The notes beneath the pieces are model-generated. The model was not told the origin of the DNA. It was given only the letters and a program-made list of their open reading frames with translations, and ran no database searches. From Candidatus Thermochlorobacteriaceae bacterium (lineage in GTDB: Bacteria; Bacteroidota; Chlorobiia; Chlorobiales; Thermochlorobacteraceae): 64,000 nt of DNA. Positions 1 to 9,390 of the stretch are shown one piece after another. The DNA lies in assembly GCA_029263855.1 (NCBI GenBank), contig JAJUFC010000001.1, positions 186,001 to 250,000 on the forward strand. The letters are read 5' to 3'. A program made the position numbers and the translations under genes. Numbering within the stretch: the stretch's first letter is position 1; each line of letters begins with the position of its first letter.

Positions 1-1
1 A

Positions 2-1315
2 AGCGGCGCGCTCGGCACGCTGAACTTCACGGCAGGCGGACAAACCTTACGGCGACTCTCGGTCAATCGCACGGGCACAAGTCCAACCGTTACGCTCGGC
101 ACGGAACTTTCCGTCGGAGGCTCAGCCGCAGCGGATACGCTCACGCTGACGTCGGGAAGAATCGTAACGGGTTCAAATGCCTTGCGCCTCACCAACACGA
201 ACCAAGTCGGACACGGTAGCGCAACCGCCTATGTCGATGGCATTCTTTCCATTACCTATCCGTCAGGCACGGGAGTCAATCGTTTCTTCCCGATTGGCAA
301 CGGCGCGCTCTATCGCCCGATGCGCGTCATCGGCAATCCTGCCGCAAGCACGCGCGTCGAAGTCCAAATGATTAACAGCGCACCTCCTGGAACAGGCGAA
401 TCCGGCATCAACAACCTTTCGGGCACGCGGTATTATCGCATCACGACGAACAACACGTTCGGCTCGCCAGCGGTGATGCTCAGCCTGAACACGAACGGTC
501 CTACCGACGAAGAATACTCGAACCCATCAGGCTTGCGCCTTGCGAGCACGAATGCCAATCCGCCCACAGGTTCGACCACTTGGAACGTTAGCGGAACGGC
601 AACGGTAACGGGAACATATCCAAGCGTAACGGTTCAAGCGGCGCTCAACGCATCGACAATCTTGAACAACACGACGGCATTCGTTACGGCGGCGAGCGTC
701 ACCCCTGATAACCCGCTCCCCGTCAATATGCTCGCCTTTAACGCGACGGCGAAAAACGGTCGCACCATTCGCTTGGAGTGGGAAACGGCTTCCGAACAAG
801 ACAATCTCGGCTTCGTGCTCTACCGTAGCGAGACCGAAAACGACAACTTTGAACAAGTCGCCTCTTATCAAACGACGGATAAGTTGCGCGGACAAGGCAC
901 GAAGCTCACCGAAACGAGATATGCCTACGAAGACAGCCAAAACACCCAACCGGGCAAAGCCTACTTCTACAAACTCGTTAGCGTAGACTTTAACGGCACG
1001 CGCCACAACATCTCGCTCGACGGGCAAAGCGTTTGGGACGTTCAACTGCCGTTTGAATACGCGCTTGACCAAAACTATCCCAATCCGTTCAATCCCGTAA
1101 CGACGATTCAGTTCTCGCTCGAGAAGGCAGGAAAAACAACAATTGAGATTTACAATGTGCTCGGTCAAAAAGTCGCCACATTAGTAAATGCCGATTTGAG
1201 CGCGGGCGCGCATCGATACCAATGGAACGCCAGCGGCTTGGCAAGCGGCATCTACTTCTACCGTTTGCGAAGCGATAACTTCGTGGCGACAAGGAAAATG
1301 CTCTTGGTGAAGTGA
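2..1315 (+). CDS. T9SS-sorted surface protein, 5' end outside window
   Basis: The frame is open from the first bases of the window, so the gene begins upstream and only its C-terminal part (about 437 codons) is visible. The early part is a Thr/Ser/Gly-rich repeat of short beta-strand motifs like those of right-handed beta-helix adhesins. A fibronectin-like segment (RLEWETASEQDNLGFVLYRS) precedes a typical type A T9SS C-terminal sorting domain of about 85 residues with NYPNPFNP, IYNVLGQKV, GIYFYRL and a final KMLLVK. Proteins with this domain are exported by the type IX system and anchored to or released from the cell surface. It is the tandem paralogue of the next gene, with which it shares long stretches of identical DNA at its 3' end. 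Its ligand or role cannot be read from the sequence. Confidence 0.88.
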   Translation, partial: SGALGTLNFTAGGQTLRRLSVNRTGTSPTVTLGTELSVGGSAAADTLTLTSGRIVTGSNALRLTNTNQVGHGSATAYVDGILSITYPSGTGVNRFFPIGNGALYRPMRVIGNPAASTRVEVQMINSAPPGTGESGINNLSGTRYYRITTNNTFGSPAVMLSLNTNGPTDEEYSNPSGLRLASTNANPPTGSTTWNVSGTATVTGTYPSVTVQAALNASTILNNTTAFVTAASVTPDNPLPVNMLAFNATAKNGRTIRLEWETASEQDNLGFVLYRSETENDNFEQVASYQTTDKLRGQGTKLTETRYAYEDSQNTQPGKAYFYKLVSVDFNGTRHNISLDGQSVWDVQLPFEYALDQNYPNPFNPVTTIQFSLEKAGKTTIEIYNVLGQKVATLVNADLSAGAHRYQWNASGLASGIYFYRLRSDNFVATRKMLLVK

Positions 1316-1336
1316 TTCGCGAGCAATCAACGATTA

Positions 1337-1369
1337 CGAGGGCGGGCGACAAACCGCCCTCGTTGCTTT
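1337..1369 (+). terminator. Rho-independent terminator of first T9SS gene
   Basis: A 9-bp perfect stem, CGAGGGCGG paired with CCGCCCTCG, closes an 8-nt loop and is followed by TTGCTTT, 22 bases after the stop codon. The hairpin is part of a block repeated after the next gene. Confidence 0.8.
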
Positions 1370-1493
1370 AAATTCGCTTGCAAATAAATCAGTTCGCCAC
1401 AGACCTTTACCACTGATTACAACAGGTAATACTTTTCTGCCAAAGAACCCTCGCAAATTCACAAAAAGAGCGACTTGACAAATGGAACGAATT

Positions 1494-1523
1494 TTGACTG
1501 ATGGTAAAGGAATGTTATTTTTG
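1494..1523 (+). promoter_or_regulatory. Bacteroidota/Chlorobi-type promoter
   Basis: TTG at 1494-1496 is followed 19 bp later by TATTTTTG (1516-1523), a full match to the TAnnTTTG -7 consensus known for this group. The start codon of the large surface protein is 42 bp downstream. Confidence 0.6.
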
Positions 1524-1564
1524 CCCTGTTGCTCAAACTCAAAACCGATAAGTAAAGCCGAAAT

Positions 1565-4500
1565 ATGCTCAAAGCCCTAATCCTTACCGCGCTGCTGTGT
1601 CTCATATTCACTTCTGCCGCCTTCGCCCAAGCTGTATTCCGATGGACCTCCTCGTCTGGAACGGACTGGCAAGTTTCATCAAACTGGACGCTGGTTTCAG
1701 GCACGGACGATGGCAGCAACGGCTTCCCTGATTTAACGGACGAAGCTCTTTTTGATGCCTCCTCGCCTACCCCGAGCGGCGCGCTCACGAACATTCCTGC
1801 GTGGGACGGCAACTTCACGATGAACGGCTTTACTGGCACGGTGCAAATCGGGGCAGATTTCCCATGCAACGGTCTGGTTACGCTCACCACAGGCACGCTT
1901 CAAGTCAATTCAGGATTTGATTTTTCGGCAGGCGCGCTCACGATAAACGGCGGCACGCTCACGCTGAACGGTCCAAACATCACCCATTACCTTGGCTCCT
2001 TTAACCTGCAAAGCGGCACATTCAACGGCAGTGGCGCAACGGGCGTAGCTACCATTACGCAATCGGGCGGCACGTTCAATGCGGGCAACGGAACTTACAC
2101 GTTCGATGCCGTCCTAGCAGGAACTACGCCAATGACGGTAAACATCACCGTTTTTGATAGAACGGGCGGCACGTTCAACGCGGGCACATCAACCTTCATC
2201 GTTGCCGCCAACACGTCTGGAACCGGGACAGGAACGCGCTCGGCAACGGCAACGCTCACCACAAGCGTTGCCACCACCTTCAACAACTTAACGATAAGAG
2301 GAGAAAACACTTCAGGTTCAGGCGGAACAAGAAATCGCATCGTCGCTTTTACGGGTTCGGGGACATTTACCATTTCAGGGACGCTCACGCGGGAGCTGCA
2401 ACTAACAAACGTAACAGGGACGAATTTGCAATACGCCACAGGCGCAACGCTGGTTTATAACTTCGGTGGCGCGAATAGCAATCCTTTCGCCGAGTGGCCC
2501 GCCAGTAGCGGTCCGACCAACGTAACGAAGCAAGGCACGAACACGCTCACGCTTAACGCCAGCAGGACGATTCCGCTCAATGGCACGCTCTACTTGGAGG
2601 CAGGCACATTTACGGTCGCCACAGGCAATACGCTCACGGTCAATGGCGCGTTACGGCGCGGCGGCGGCAGTCTCACGGTAAGCGGCACGCTGACCTACGG
2701 CACGAGCGGCTCGCAAACGATTGATGGGCAATCCTTTACGGGCGCGGTGGTGTGGTATGACAATACGGCGACCATCGGTCCTGAATTTCCTACGACCATT
2801 CCAAATCTAAACATTAACACAAGCGGCACTATTACAGGCTCGGCAAGCCGCAACGTGCAAGGCAAACTGCGCATCACAAATGGCACGCTGGATTTAGGGT
2901 CAAATACGCTGACCGTATTGGGTGACATTTCAGGTTCATCGGTCAGCGGCACGGCAGTTATCGGTGACAATACGACGCTTAATTTGGGTGGCGGCTCAAC
3001 GAGCACGCTGGCGCAATCCATCACGGGAAGCCTTACGCTCAACAAACTCACGATTGACAAGCAAAACCCCGCCTCAGAACCGTGGAATTCGAACAACACG
3101 GTTACGGTGCAAGCGGCAGGCACGATTACCTTCACGGCAAACGGAAATCTGACCATCTCCAACGGCACGCTCTCGTTTGGCGCGTCGAGCAACCTTGTGG
3201 CGACGAATCTGCCGACGCTCTCGCTGAATTTAGGTTCAAACGGCATCATCAAGACGGGCGGACAAGCGCTGGGACAAATCGCCTCCACGTCGGGCACCTT
3301 TACGGCGAATGGCAAGGTGGTCTTCAATGGCAGTAGCGCGGCAGAAACCTTTCCGCGCAACCGCACCATTGCGCGCATCGAAATTGCGAACTCGAACAAT
3401 GTGCAGGTCGATAACACAGCGAACAACACCGTAACGGTAACGGATAGTTTGATTTTCACGTCGGGGCGCATTACGCAAACCGATGCGAGCAATTATCTCT
3501 TCGTCATCGGAAGCGGGTGCGTCGTAACGGGGTCGGGCTATGTCGATGGTCCCGTGCGCCGCGTCTTTCCCTCAACGGGAAGCGGCAACGGCGTTGTGCC
3601 GACGGGCAGAAGCACGGGGTCAAGTCCAGGACAAAACTGGATTACGCTGACCTTTTCATCAGGCACGGGTTCGGCGACGTTGCGCTTCGAGCAGGTCAAT
3701 GGCAACATTGGCGGCGCCACCTCAGGCACGGGCTGGTCGCTCCGCTCCACGACGCGCTATTGGACGCTGGAAGTCGTTTCAGGAAGCATTTCCTCGCCTC
3801 AATATGGCATTCGCGTTCAGCGAGAGAATGTCGGCATCTCAACGCCGCTCGGTCGCATCTTGCGCTCTTCAACCGTAACGCCCGGCTCGTTTGAACCATC
3901 GTTTGCGACGGGACAAACCGATAATGGCACGGATATTTTCACGCCGAACAACGCCTACACCGATTTCCTTTTAGCCTTCACCATCGTGCGCGACATTTCA
4001 GGCGAATTGATTTGGGGCGGACAAACTTCAACCGATTGGAACACGGCAGGCAACTGGTGGTTGCCCGATGGCACGACGAGCCCTTCTGCCCCGACCGCGA
4101 CGAGTAGCGTCATCATCAACGGCGCAAGACCCTCCGCGCTGAACACGGTTACGGGAAGCGCGACGGTCATCATTTCCTCGACCGCAAACTGCCAATCGCT
4201 CACGGTCGGCGACACGACGGGGACAATTACCTCGACGCTCCGCATTCAAGCCACGCTGAACGTGGGCACAGGCTATCAACCTGCCAACACGACGTTTGGT
4301 CAGAACTCGACGATTCAGTGGGAAAATGGGTCGGGCGGGGTTCAAGCCGACCAGTATCAAAATCTCATCGTGGACAATAGCTCGGCGTTGGGCACGCAAG
4401 GCACGGGGAGCATCACCGTGAGCGGCAATATGACGAAGCAAGGAAGCGGAACCTTTACGCCAGCGTCAGGCAATAGCATCACGGTCGCAGGCAACTACAC

Positions 4501-6043
4501 GAACACGGCAGGCGATGCGAATTACAGCAATGCGTCGCTGACCCTGAACACTTATAGCGGCAGAACATTTACGCTCACGAGCGGCACGGTAAGCGGCAAC
4601 GTCACGATTGCGGCGCAAACGATTCAACTGAACGGCGGCTCGATGAACGCCAGTCTGACCCTCAACGGCTCAGGCGACCAAACCATCAGCGGCACGGGCG
4701 CGACCAGTCTTGCGGGGCTAACCGTTACAAACGGGAACGCGATTGATTTTGGCGGACAAACGCGCACCGTTACGGGCAACGTGACGCTCAACAACGCGAG
4801 CGGCACGCTCACCAACGGCACATTGCGAATGGGCGGCACGTCGGCGCAAAGCATCGGCGGTTCAGGTTCAGGCACGATTGCCAATCTCACGATTGACAAC
4901 AGCGCGGGCGTTACGCTCAACCGCGCCTTGACGGCAACCAACGCGCTCACGATGACGAGCGGCAATTTGAACACCACATCGACCAACCTGATGACCTGCG
5001 CGTCGACGAGCGGCGGCAGTTCGAGCAGTTTCGTCAACGGTCCGCTCGCGATTTCAGGTTCGTCGTATCCCAAAAACTTCCCGATTGGCAAATCGACCTT
5101 CTATCGTCCGATTGCCGTTGGCGCGAGCGGCGGCACGTCGACCATTCGCGCCGAGATGTTCAACACGTCGCCGACCTTTGGTTCAGGAACGGGCTTGGCA
5201 AGAATTTCTTTGGTGCGCTACTTCGGCGTGGATTTGACGAGCGGTAGCGTTACAAGCCCCACCATCACCATCAACTACGAAGTCGACGATGGTGTAACCG
5301 ATGCCGCGGATTTGCGCGTGGCGCGCTCGACCGACAACAACAACTGGACGAGCGTAGGCGGAACGGGGTCAGGCGCGCCGACAGGCTCTATCACGTCAAG
5401 CGCGACGACGATTGCCGCAACGACCTTTTTCGCGTTAGGGTCGCTGACGACCGATAACCCGCTACCCGTGTCGCTTTCCGCTTTCACGCTCACGCCGCGC
5501 AGTCGAAGCGTCGAACTGTATTGGCGCACGGAAAGCGAGAGCGAAAACGCAGGGTTTATCATCTATCGTAGCGAAACCGAAAACGGTTCTTACCAAGAAA
5601 TCGCCTCGTATCAAAACCGTCCTGAACTGCGCGGACGCGGCACAACGACGTCGCCCACCGAGTATCGCTATTCAGACAACCTGAACATTCAGCCAGGGCG
5701 CAAGTATTGGTATAAACTCGTCGATGTGGATTTCAACGGCAACCGCGCCGAGCAAGAGCCAACAAGCGTTCAACTGCCGTTTGAATACGCGCTTGACCAA
5801 AACTATCCCAATCCGTTCAATCCCGTAACGACGATTCAATTCTCGCTTGAACGGGCGAGCAAGGCGACATTGGAGATTTACAATGCGCTCGGTCAGCGCG
5901 TCGCCACGCTCGTCAATGGCGAGTTGAGCGCAGGCGCGCATCGCTATCAATGGAACGCGAGCGGCTTGGCAAGCGGCATCTACTTCTACCGTTTGCGAAG
6001 CGATAACTTCGTGGCGACAAGGAAAATGCTCTTGGTGAAGTGA
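1565..6043 (+). CDS. Large T9SS-sorted beta-helix-like surface protein
   Basis: This 1492-residue secreted protein starts with a clear signal peptide ending TSAAFA-Q at about residue 22. Most of its length is Thr/Ser/Gly/Asn-rich repeats of the GTFTVATGNTLTVNG kind, expected to fold as a long beta-helix. Two similar D-W...N-W motifs (around residues 35-42 and 825-835) may mark the start of two repeat arrays. A fibronectin-like segment (LYWRTESESENAGFIIYRS) is followed by a type A T9SS sorting domain (NYPNPFNP...KMLLVK). It has its own promoter and terminator, so it is probably a single-gene unit. By family it should be a surface adhesin, sheath or matrix protein; the substrate is unknown. The last 90 residues are nearly identical to those of the preceding gene. 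Confidence 0.9.
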   Translation: MLKALILTALLCLIFTSAAFAQAVFRWTSSSGTDWQVSSNWTLVSGTDDGSNGFPDLTDEALFDASSPTPSGALTNIPAWDGNFTMNGFTGTVQIGADFPCNGLVTLTTGTLQVNSGFDFSAGALTINGGTLTLNGPNITHYLGSFNLQSGTFNGSGATGVATITQSGGTFNAGNGTYTFDAVLAGTTPMTVNITVFDRTGGTFNAGTSTFIVAANTSGTGTGTRSATATLTTSVATTFNNLTIRGENTSGSGGTRNRIVAFTGSGTFTISGTLTRELQLTNVTGTNLQYATGATLVYNFGGANSNPFAEWPASSGPTNVTKQGTNTLTLNASRTIPLNGTLYLEAGTFTVATGNTLTVNGALRRGGGSLTVSGTLTYGTSGSQTIDGQSFTGAVVWYDNTATIGPEFPTTIPNLNINTSGTITGSASRNVQGKLRITNGTLDLGSNTLTVLGDISGSSVSGTAVIGDNTTLNLGGGSTSTLAQSITGSLTLNKLTIDKQNPASEPWNSNNTVTVQAAGTITFTANGNLTISNGTLSFGASSNLVATNLPTLSLNLGSNGIIKTGGQALGQIASTSGTFTANGKVVFNGSSAAETFPRNRTIARIEIANSNNVQVDNTANNTVTVTDSLIFTSGRITQTDASNYLFVIGSGCVVTGSGYVDGPVRRVFPSTGSGNGVVPTGRSTGSSPGQNWITLTFSSGTGSATLRFEQVNGNIGGATSGTGWSLRSTTRYWTLEVVSGSISSPQYGIRVQRENVGISTPLGRILRSSTVTPGSFEPSFATGQTDNGTDIFTPNNAYTDFLLAFTIVRDISGELIWGGQTSTDWNTAGNWWLPDGTTSPSAPTATSSVIINGARPSALNTVTGSATVIISSTANCQSLTVGDTTGTITSTLRIQATLNVGTGYQPANTTFGQNSTIQWENGSGGVQADQYQNLIVDNSSALGTQGTGSITVSGNMTKQGSGTFTPASGNSITVAGNYTNTAGDANYSNASLTLNTYSGRTFTLTSGTVSGNVTIAAQTIQLNGGSMNASLTLNGSGDQTISGTGATSLAGLTVTNGNAIDFGGQTRTVTGNVTLNNASGTLTNGTLRMGGTSAQSIGGSGSGTIANLTIDNSAGVTLNRALTATNALTMTSGNLNTTSTNLMTCASTSGGSSSSFVNGPLAISGSSYPKNFPIGKSTFYRPIAVGASGGTSTIRAEMFNTSPTFGSGTGLARISLVRYFGVDLTSGSVTSPTITINYEVDDGVTDAADLRVARSTDNNNWTSVGGTGSGAPTGSITSSATTIAATTFFALGSLTTDNPLPVSLSAFTLTPRSRSVELYWRTESESENAGFIIYRSETENGSYQEIASYQNRPELRGRGTTTSPTEYRYSDNLNIQPGRKYWYKLVDVDFNGNRAEQEPTSVQLPFEYALDQNYPNPFNPVTTIQFSLERASKATLEIYNALGQRVATLVNGELSAGAHRYQWNASGLASGIYFYRLRSDNFVATRKMLLVK

Positions 6044-6066
6044 TTCGCGAGCAATCAACGATTACG

Positions 6067-6095
6067 AGGGCGGGCGACAAACCGCCCTTTTTATT
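6067..6095 (+). terminator. Rho-independent terminator of second T9SS gene
   Basis: AGGGCGG pairs with CCGCCCT across an 8-nt loop and runs into TTTTTATTTTA. It is the same hairpin as the one after the preceding paralogue. Confidence 0.8.
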
Positions 6096-6117
6096 TTATG
6101 CTGATGTCGCGACGGGC

Positions 6118-6897
6118 TTATTCAAACGTGTGAAAGACAAGGCGAATCCCAAAACTGAACCAAATCGGAAGAGGCTTATCGCCGCCGATGCCTTTCCCGA
6201 AAGTGCCGTCAATTTGAACATCATCGCTGAAAAAATGGCGAAATCCAACTTGATAGGAAAGCCCCGAACCTGGCACGTAGGGGTCGCCTGAAAAAACTTC
6301 TGCAACCAAGTGAAAGCCGCCTAAGGCACGAAGTTGTGTGCCGAATCCCCACGTGAGAAGCCATTTTTCCGCAAGCGAGCCGTCGAGGTAGTTTGTGCCG
6401 AGGTTGAAATGCAAAAGCACATCGTTAAGTTTGCCAAACGATTGCGTGATGATAAGAAAAGAAAATGCGCCATAACCTTCGGGTTTGAGTTCGCCGCTTC
6501 CTGACGGAAGAAACGAGCCAATCACGAACCCAACGCCCGGCAACTGATAGGGCAAGTATTCTTTGAGCAAAAACTTCGCCTGCAAGAGCGGAATGCCGTA
6601 TCCAAATTCAGTTGTGGTTGGAAGACGCTCTGCGCCGAAAACGCCGCCAAAAGTAAGTTCAAGCCATCGAGTTGGACCGTAAGCCGCTAAAACCCATTGT
6701 TCAATGCCAAACTCATCTTGGCGATACCAAGATTCTAATTGCGTCAGACGATTGCCCACTACGCGCGCGTCGTCTGTAATAAACGGGCGAACGTGCTGTG
6801 TCGGCTGTGCGCTACGGTTGAAAGAAGTCTGTGCAAAAACATCAAAGGGTAGGGAAAAGACAAAGAACATCATTGCGGCAAAAAGTTTTGTCGTCAT
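6118..6897 (-). CDS. Outer-membrane beta-barrel protein, unknown function
   Basis: The protein has about 259 residues from the ATG at 6897, which gives a compact signal peptide (MTTKLFAAMMFFVFSLPFDVFA-Q region). A longer frame to 6951 exists but would put a long extra segment before the signal peptide. The mature part has alternating aromatic and polar residues, Gly-rich strands and a C-terminal FSFGIRLVFHTFE ending in an aromatic-rich strand, as expected of an outer-membrane barrel. The segment FITDDARVVGNRLTQLESWY resembles the start of porin-like transporter families seen in Bacteroidota. It stands alone, facing the two surface-protein genes convergently. No substrate can be proposed. Confidence 0.65.
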   Translation of the reverse strand: MTTKLFAAMMFFVFSLPFDVFAQTSFNRSAQPTQHVRPFITDDARVVGNRLTQLESWYRQDEFGIEQWVLAAYGPTRWLELTFGGVFGAERLPTTTEFGYGIPLLQAKFLLKEYLPYQLPGVGFVIGSFLPSGSGELKPEGYGAFSFLIITQSFGKLNDVLLHFNLGTNYLDGSLAEKWLLTWGFGTQLRALGGFHLVAEVFSGDPYVPGSGLSYQVGFRHFFSDDVQIDGTFGKGIGGDKPLPIWFSFGIRLVFHTFE

Positions 6898-7154
6898 GAG
6901 TGGTGTGTTAAGGTTGAACGAAAGAAGAGGCAAAACGAAAATGCGAGACAAAAGTAAGCATTTAGCAGGACTTCGTTGAACCCGATTCTAATGAGTAATG
7001 AGTAGCGAGTAATGAGGCGTGCGGAACGAATTTGTTCTTCTGAACGGAAATTTGTTCTTCTGAGCGGAGCGTTAAGAAGTTAAAATGATAGTGAAGAGTT
7101 AAGAGCAAGCATGTGTGCTCAATTTTTAATTCTTCACTCTCAACTGGTTTGGCA

Positions 7155-8606
7155 CTACCCTTTTGCGATAAACAAAAGTCCCTCGTTGGCGCGAAGCCTG
7201 ACGGAAATTCCCCCCGTCCATAAATCAAATTGCGGGCTATGCTTTGGCTCAGTGGTGATGACTTCAACGTGTTCGTAACTTTCTACGCGGTCAAAAGCAT
7301 CGGTTGAGAAATACACTTCTCTGGGCGAATCCGTCAGATTGACAAGCGTGAAGGTTTGCGCGATGTTCGCGCCGTAAAAGCGGGTAAAACCGATGACTTC
7401 GGGGTCGCCGTTGAGATGAAGCAGAGCAAAGCCGCCACAAGTGATAGCAGGATTATGAATCACATGCGCAAGGCGTTGATAAAACCGAGCGATGTTGGGG
7501 TCGCCGTCTTCATGATAGCGGCGAATGAGTTGGACGGGAATGCGCCGCGTGTAGCCTTCAAGTTGCCCTTGATGCAAAAGCCGCATGCCAGGCATGGTAA
7601 GCACGAGAAGCAGTGCCGCGCGATTGTTCTTCCCGAATTGCAAAGCCGCTCTGGGTTCGTCGTGGTTTTCAGTGAAGCATGCCATTTTGCGCTGAAAGTC
7701 CCAATTTGCCGATAAATGCGCTTTGACACCGAAGAGGTCGCGTCGGTGCAGGCGGTCGTAAAGTTTTTTGTCATAAGTGAAGTCGAAGCCCATTTGTTGA
7801 AGCGTCCATTCGGTTTCCCAATAGGCTTCGGCGATAAAGAGAAAATCGGGATTGATTGATTTAGTGGCAGGAATGGCTTTTGTCCAGAATTCGTCGGACA
7901 TCTCGCCTACAAGCCATCGCCAAGTTTGATTGAAGACGGATTTGAGCTCGAGCATTGCCATGTCGCATCGCACGCCGTCGCACCGTTTGGCAAGCGATTG
8001 TAGGATTTGAATCATGGCTTTGCGCAAGTCAGGATTAGCATAGTTGAGTTGAAGCGTATCGCTCCAAGCGGGGAAATACGGGTCTTTGCCGCAGGCGTAA
8101 TAATGCTCGCCGTCGGGCGAATAAAAATCTTGGCTTTGCAGTGCGAGCGATTTCGGCGCGGAAATGAAATACTCAGAGTGTTGCGAAAGCCATGCATGGT
8201 CAAGCGCAACATGGTTCGGCACAAAATCTAAAATGAGTTTGATTCCGTGTGAGGAGAGACGCTCGCGAAATTTTTGCAGTCCGCTCTCGCCGCCCAACGC
8301 TTCGGAAACGGTGTAATCGGAAATGCAATACGGTGAGCAGACGACATCGTCTTCGGTCCAATTCGGCAAGGCGCGCTCGTAATCTTGCCATAGCCCGCGA
8401 TGCGTGCGTGCAATCTCTTCTCCCTTTTCGCTCGGCTTCCAAACGCCCATCAGCCATATCGCATCAAAGCGATACTGCTGCCATTTTTGAAATTCCGTTT
8501 CAGGCACAGACGCAAGCGTAATCGGCTCACCGTGTTTTTCTGAAAGTTCGCGAAGCCACAGCCGCGTGTTCAGTTCATAAACGAGTGGAAATTTGAAGTC
8601 TGACAT
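7155..8606 (-). CDS. GH13 alpha-amylase family glycoside hydrolase
   Basis: This 483-residue protein carries the conserved regions of the GH13 TIM barrel. Region I is DFVPNHV (about residue 125). The nucleophile Asp lies in VRCDMAM (about residue 213), the acid/base Glu in FIAEAYW (about 256), and the transition-state Asp in ENHDEPR (about 317). A short C-terminal beta domain follows. There is no signal peptide, so it should act in the cytoplasm on alpha-glucans or trehalose- or maltose-type sugars. The exact specificity cannot be settled from motifs. It is transcribed alone, divergently from the PAS kinase gene. Confidence 0.85.
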   Translation of the reverse strand: MSDFKFPLVYELNTRLWLRELSEKHGEPITLASVPETEFQKWQQYRFDAIWLMGVWKPSEKGEEIARTHRGLWQDYERALPNWTEDDVVCSPYCISDYTVSEALGGESGLQKFRERLSSHGIKLILDFVPNHVALDHAWLSQHSEYFISAPKSLALQSQDFYSPDGEHYYACGKDPYFPAWSDTLQLNYANPDLRKAMIQILQSLAKRCDGVRCDMAMLELKSVFNQTWRWLVGEMSDEFWTKAIPATKSINPDFLFIAEAYWETEWTLQQMGFDFTYDKKLYDRLHRRDLFGVKAHLSANWDFQRKMACFTENHDEPRAALQFGKNNRAALLLVLTMPGMRLLHQGQLEGYTRRIPVQLIRRYHEDGDPNIARFYQRLAHVIHNPAITCGGFALLHLNGDPEVIGFTRFYGANIAQTFTLVNLTDSPREVYFSTDAFDRVESYEHVEVITTEPKHSPQFDLWTGGISVRLRANEGLLFIAKG

Positions 8607-8609
8607 TGC

Positions 8610-8639
8610 TTGTGTTGAAAGCTTTAATTTGTAACTTTG
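8610..8639 (+). promoter_or_regulatory. Promoter for PAS hybrid kinase
   Basis: TTG at 8610-8612, a 19-bp spacer and TAACTTTG at 8632-8639 fit the Bacteroidota/Chlorobi promoter pattern, 58 bp upstream of the kinase ATG. Confidence 0.55.
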
Positions 8640-8697
8640 TAAAACTCATCGCCTATAACTCATATCTACAAATACAAAAAGGCTTTTCTGCAAAGTA

Positions 8698-9390
8698 ATG
8701 AAAAGAGGCAAATCTACGCCCGCTTCTTTTGGGCGACTGAGCAAGTTCTCCCAGTCCGAAGAAACCCCAGAAACGTCAGCATCAAAATCCTATTGGCAAC
8801 TTGCGTTTGAGCGCATGAGCCAAGCCGTTGTTGTGAAAAATCAAAATCGAGAAGTCATTGAGGCAAACCCCGCGTTTTATCGTTTAACGGGCACGAAGCC
8901 GCCCGAAGTTATCGGTAGGCAAGTTGAAGATGTTTTGCCGCTGAGTGAAAAATCGCAGAGAAAACGGATTCAAGCCGAGTTTAAGAAACGAAAAGAAGGT
9001 ATTGCGTCGGAATATGAAGTGCAGATAGGCGAAGGCGCATTAGCGAAAACCGTGCTGGTGCAAGCCTCTCCGCTCTTCGACGAAAACCAAACTTTTCTCG
9101 GAAGTGCGGCAATCCTAACGGAAGTCAAGAAAAGTATCGTTACATCGCCGGGCGATGCCGAAGCCTTGCTCAGAGCCGTCTATAACTCGGCAGATATTGG
9201 CATGTGCGTTACCGATTCAGAAGGAAAATTTGTAGAGGTCAATCCTGCCTATTGCCGAACCTACGGCTACACGCGCGAAGAATTAGTTGGACAGCACTTT
9301 ATCAAAGTCTTGCCGCCTGAAATTCGTGAGTGGGCAAAAAAAATTACACGACGACTACATCGCCGAAGGCACGGACCAAAGCGCAGGTGA
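8698..9390 (+). CDS. PAS hybrid histidine kinase, N-terminal fragment (frameshifted)
   Basis: This is the 5' part of a gene that should run to 11068. It encodes a first PAS domain (about residues 45-150, AFERMSQAVVVKNQNREVIEA) and most of a second (about 158-215, AVYNSADIGMCVTDSEGKF). After [18 protein letters not shown] the frame runs into unrelated Arg-rich residues and stops. Translation of the +1 frame from the same point continues the PAS domain as [19 protein letters not shown]. The shift falls in a run of eight A (9336-9343); seven would restore one reading frame. It may be a sequencing error, a real mutation, or a site of slippage. Confidence 0.75.
   Translation: MKRGKSTPASFGRLSKFSQSEETPETSASKSYWQLAFERMSQAVVVKNQNREVIEANPAFYRLTGTKPPEVIGRQVEDVLPLSEKSQRKRIQAEFKKRKEGIASEYEVQIGEGALAKTVLVQASPLFDENQTFLGSAAILTEVKKSIVTSPGDAEALLRAVYNSADIGMCVTDSEGKFVEVNPAYCRTYGYTREELVGQHFIKVLPPEIREWAKKITRRLHRRRHGPKRR

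Noticed and set aside
6962-7267. Reverse-strand frame of 101 codons after the GH13 gene
   Set aside because: It overlaps the GH13 3' end in another frame and runs through a low-complexity spacer; no domain.
9336-9343. Programmed ribosomal frameshift in the histidine kinase
   Set aside because: No stimulatory structure or known need for two products; a run-length error or mutation is simpler, though slippage is not excluded.
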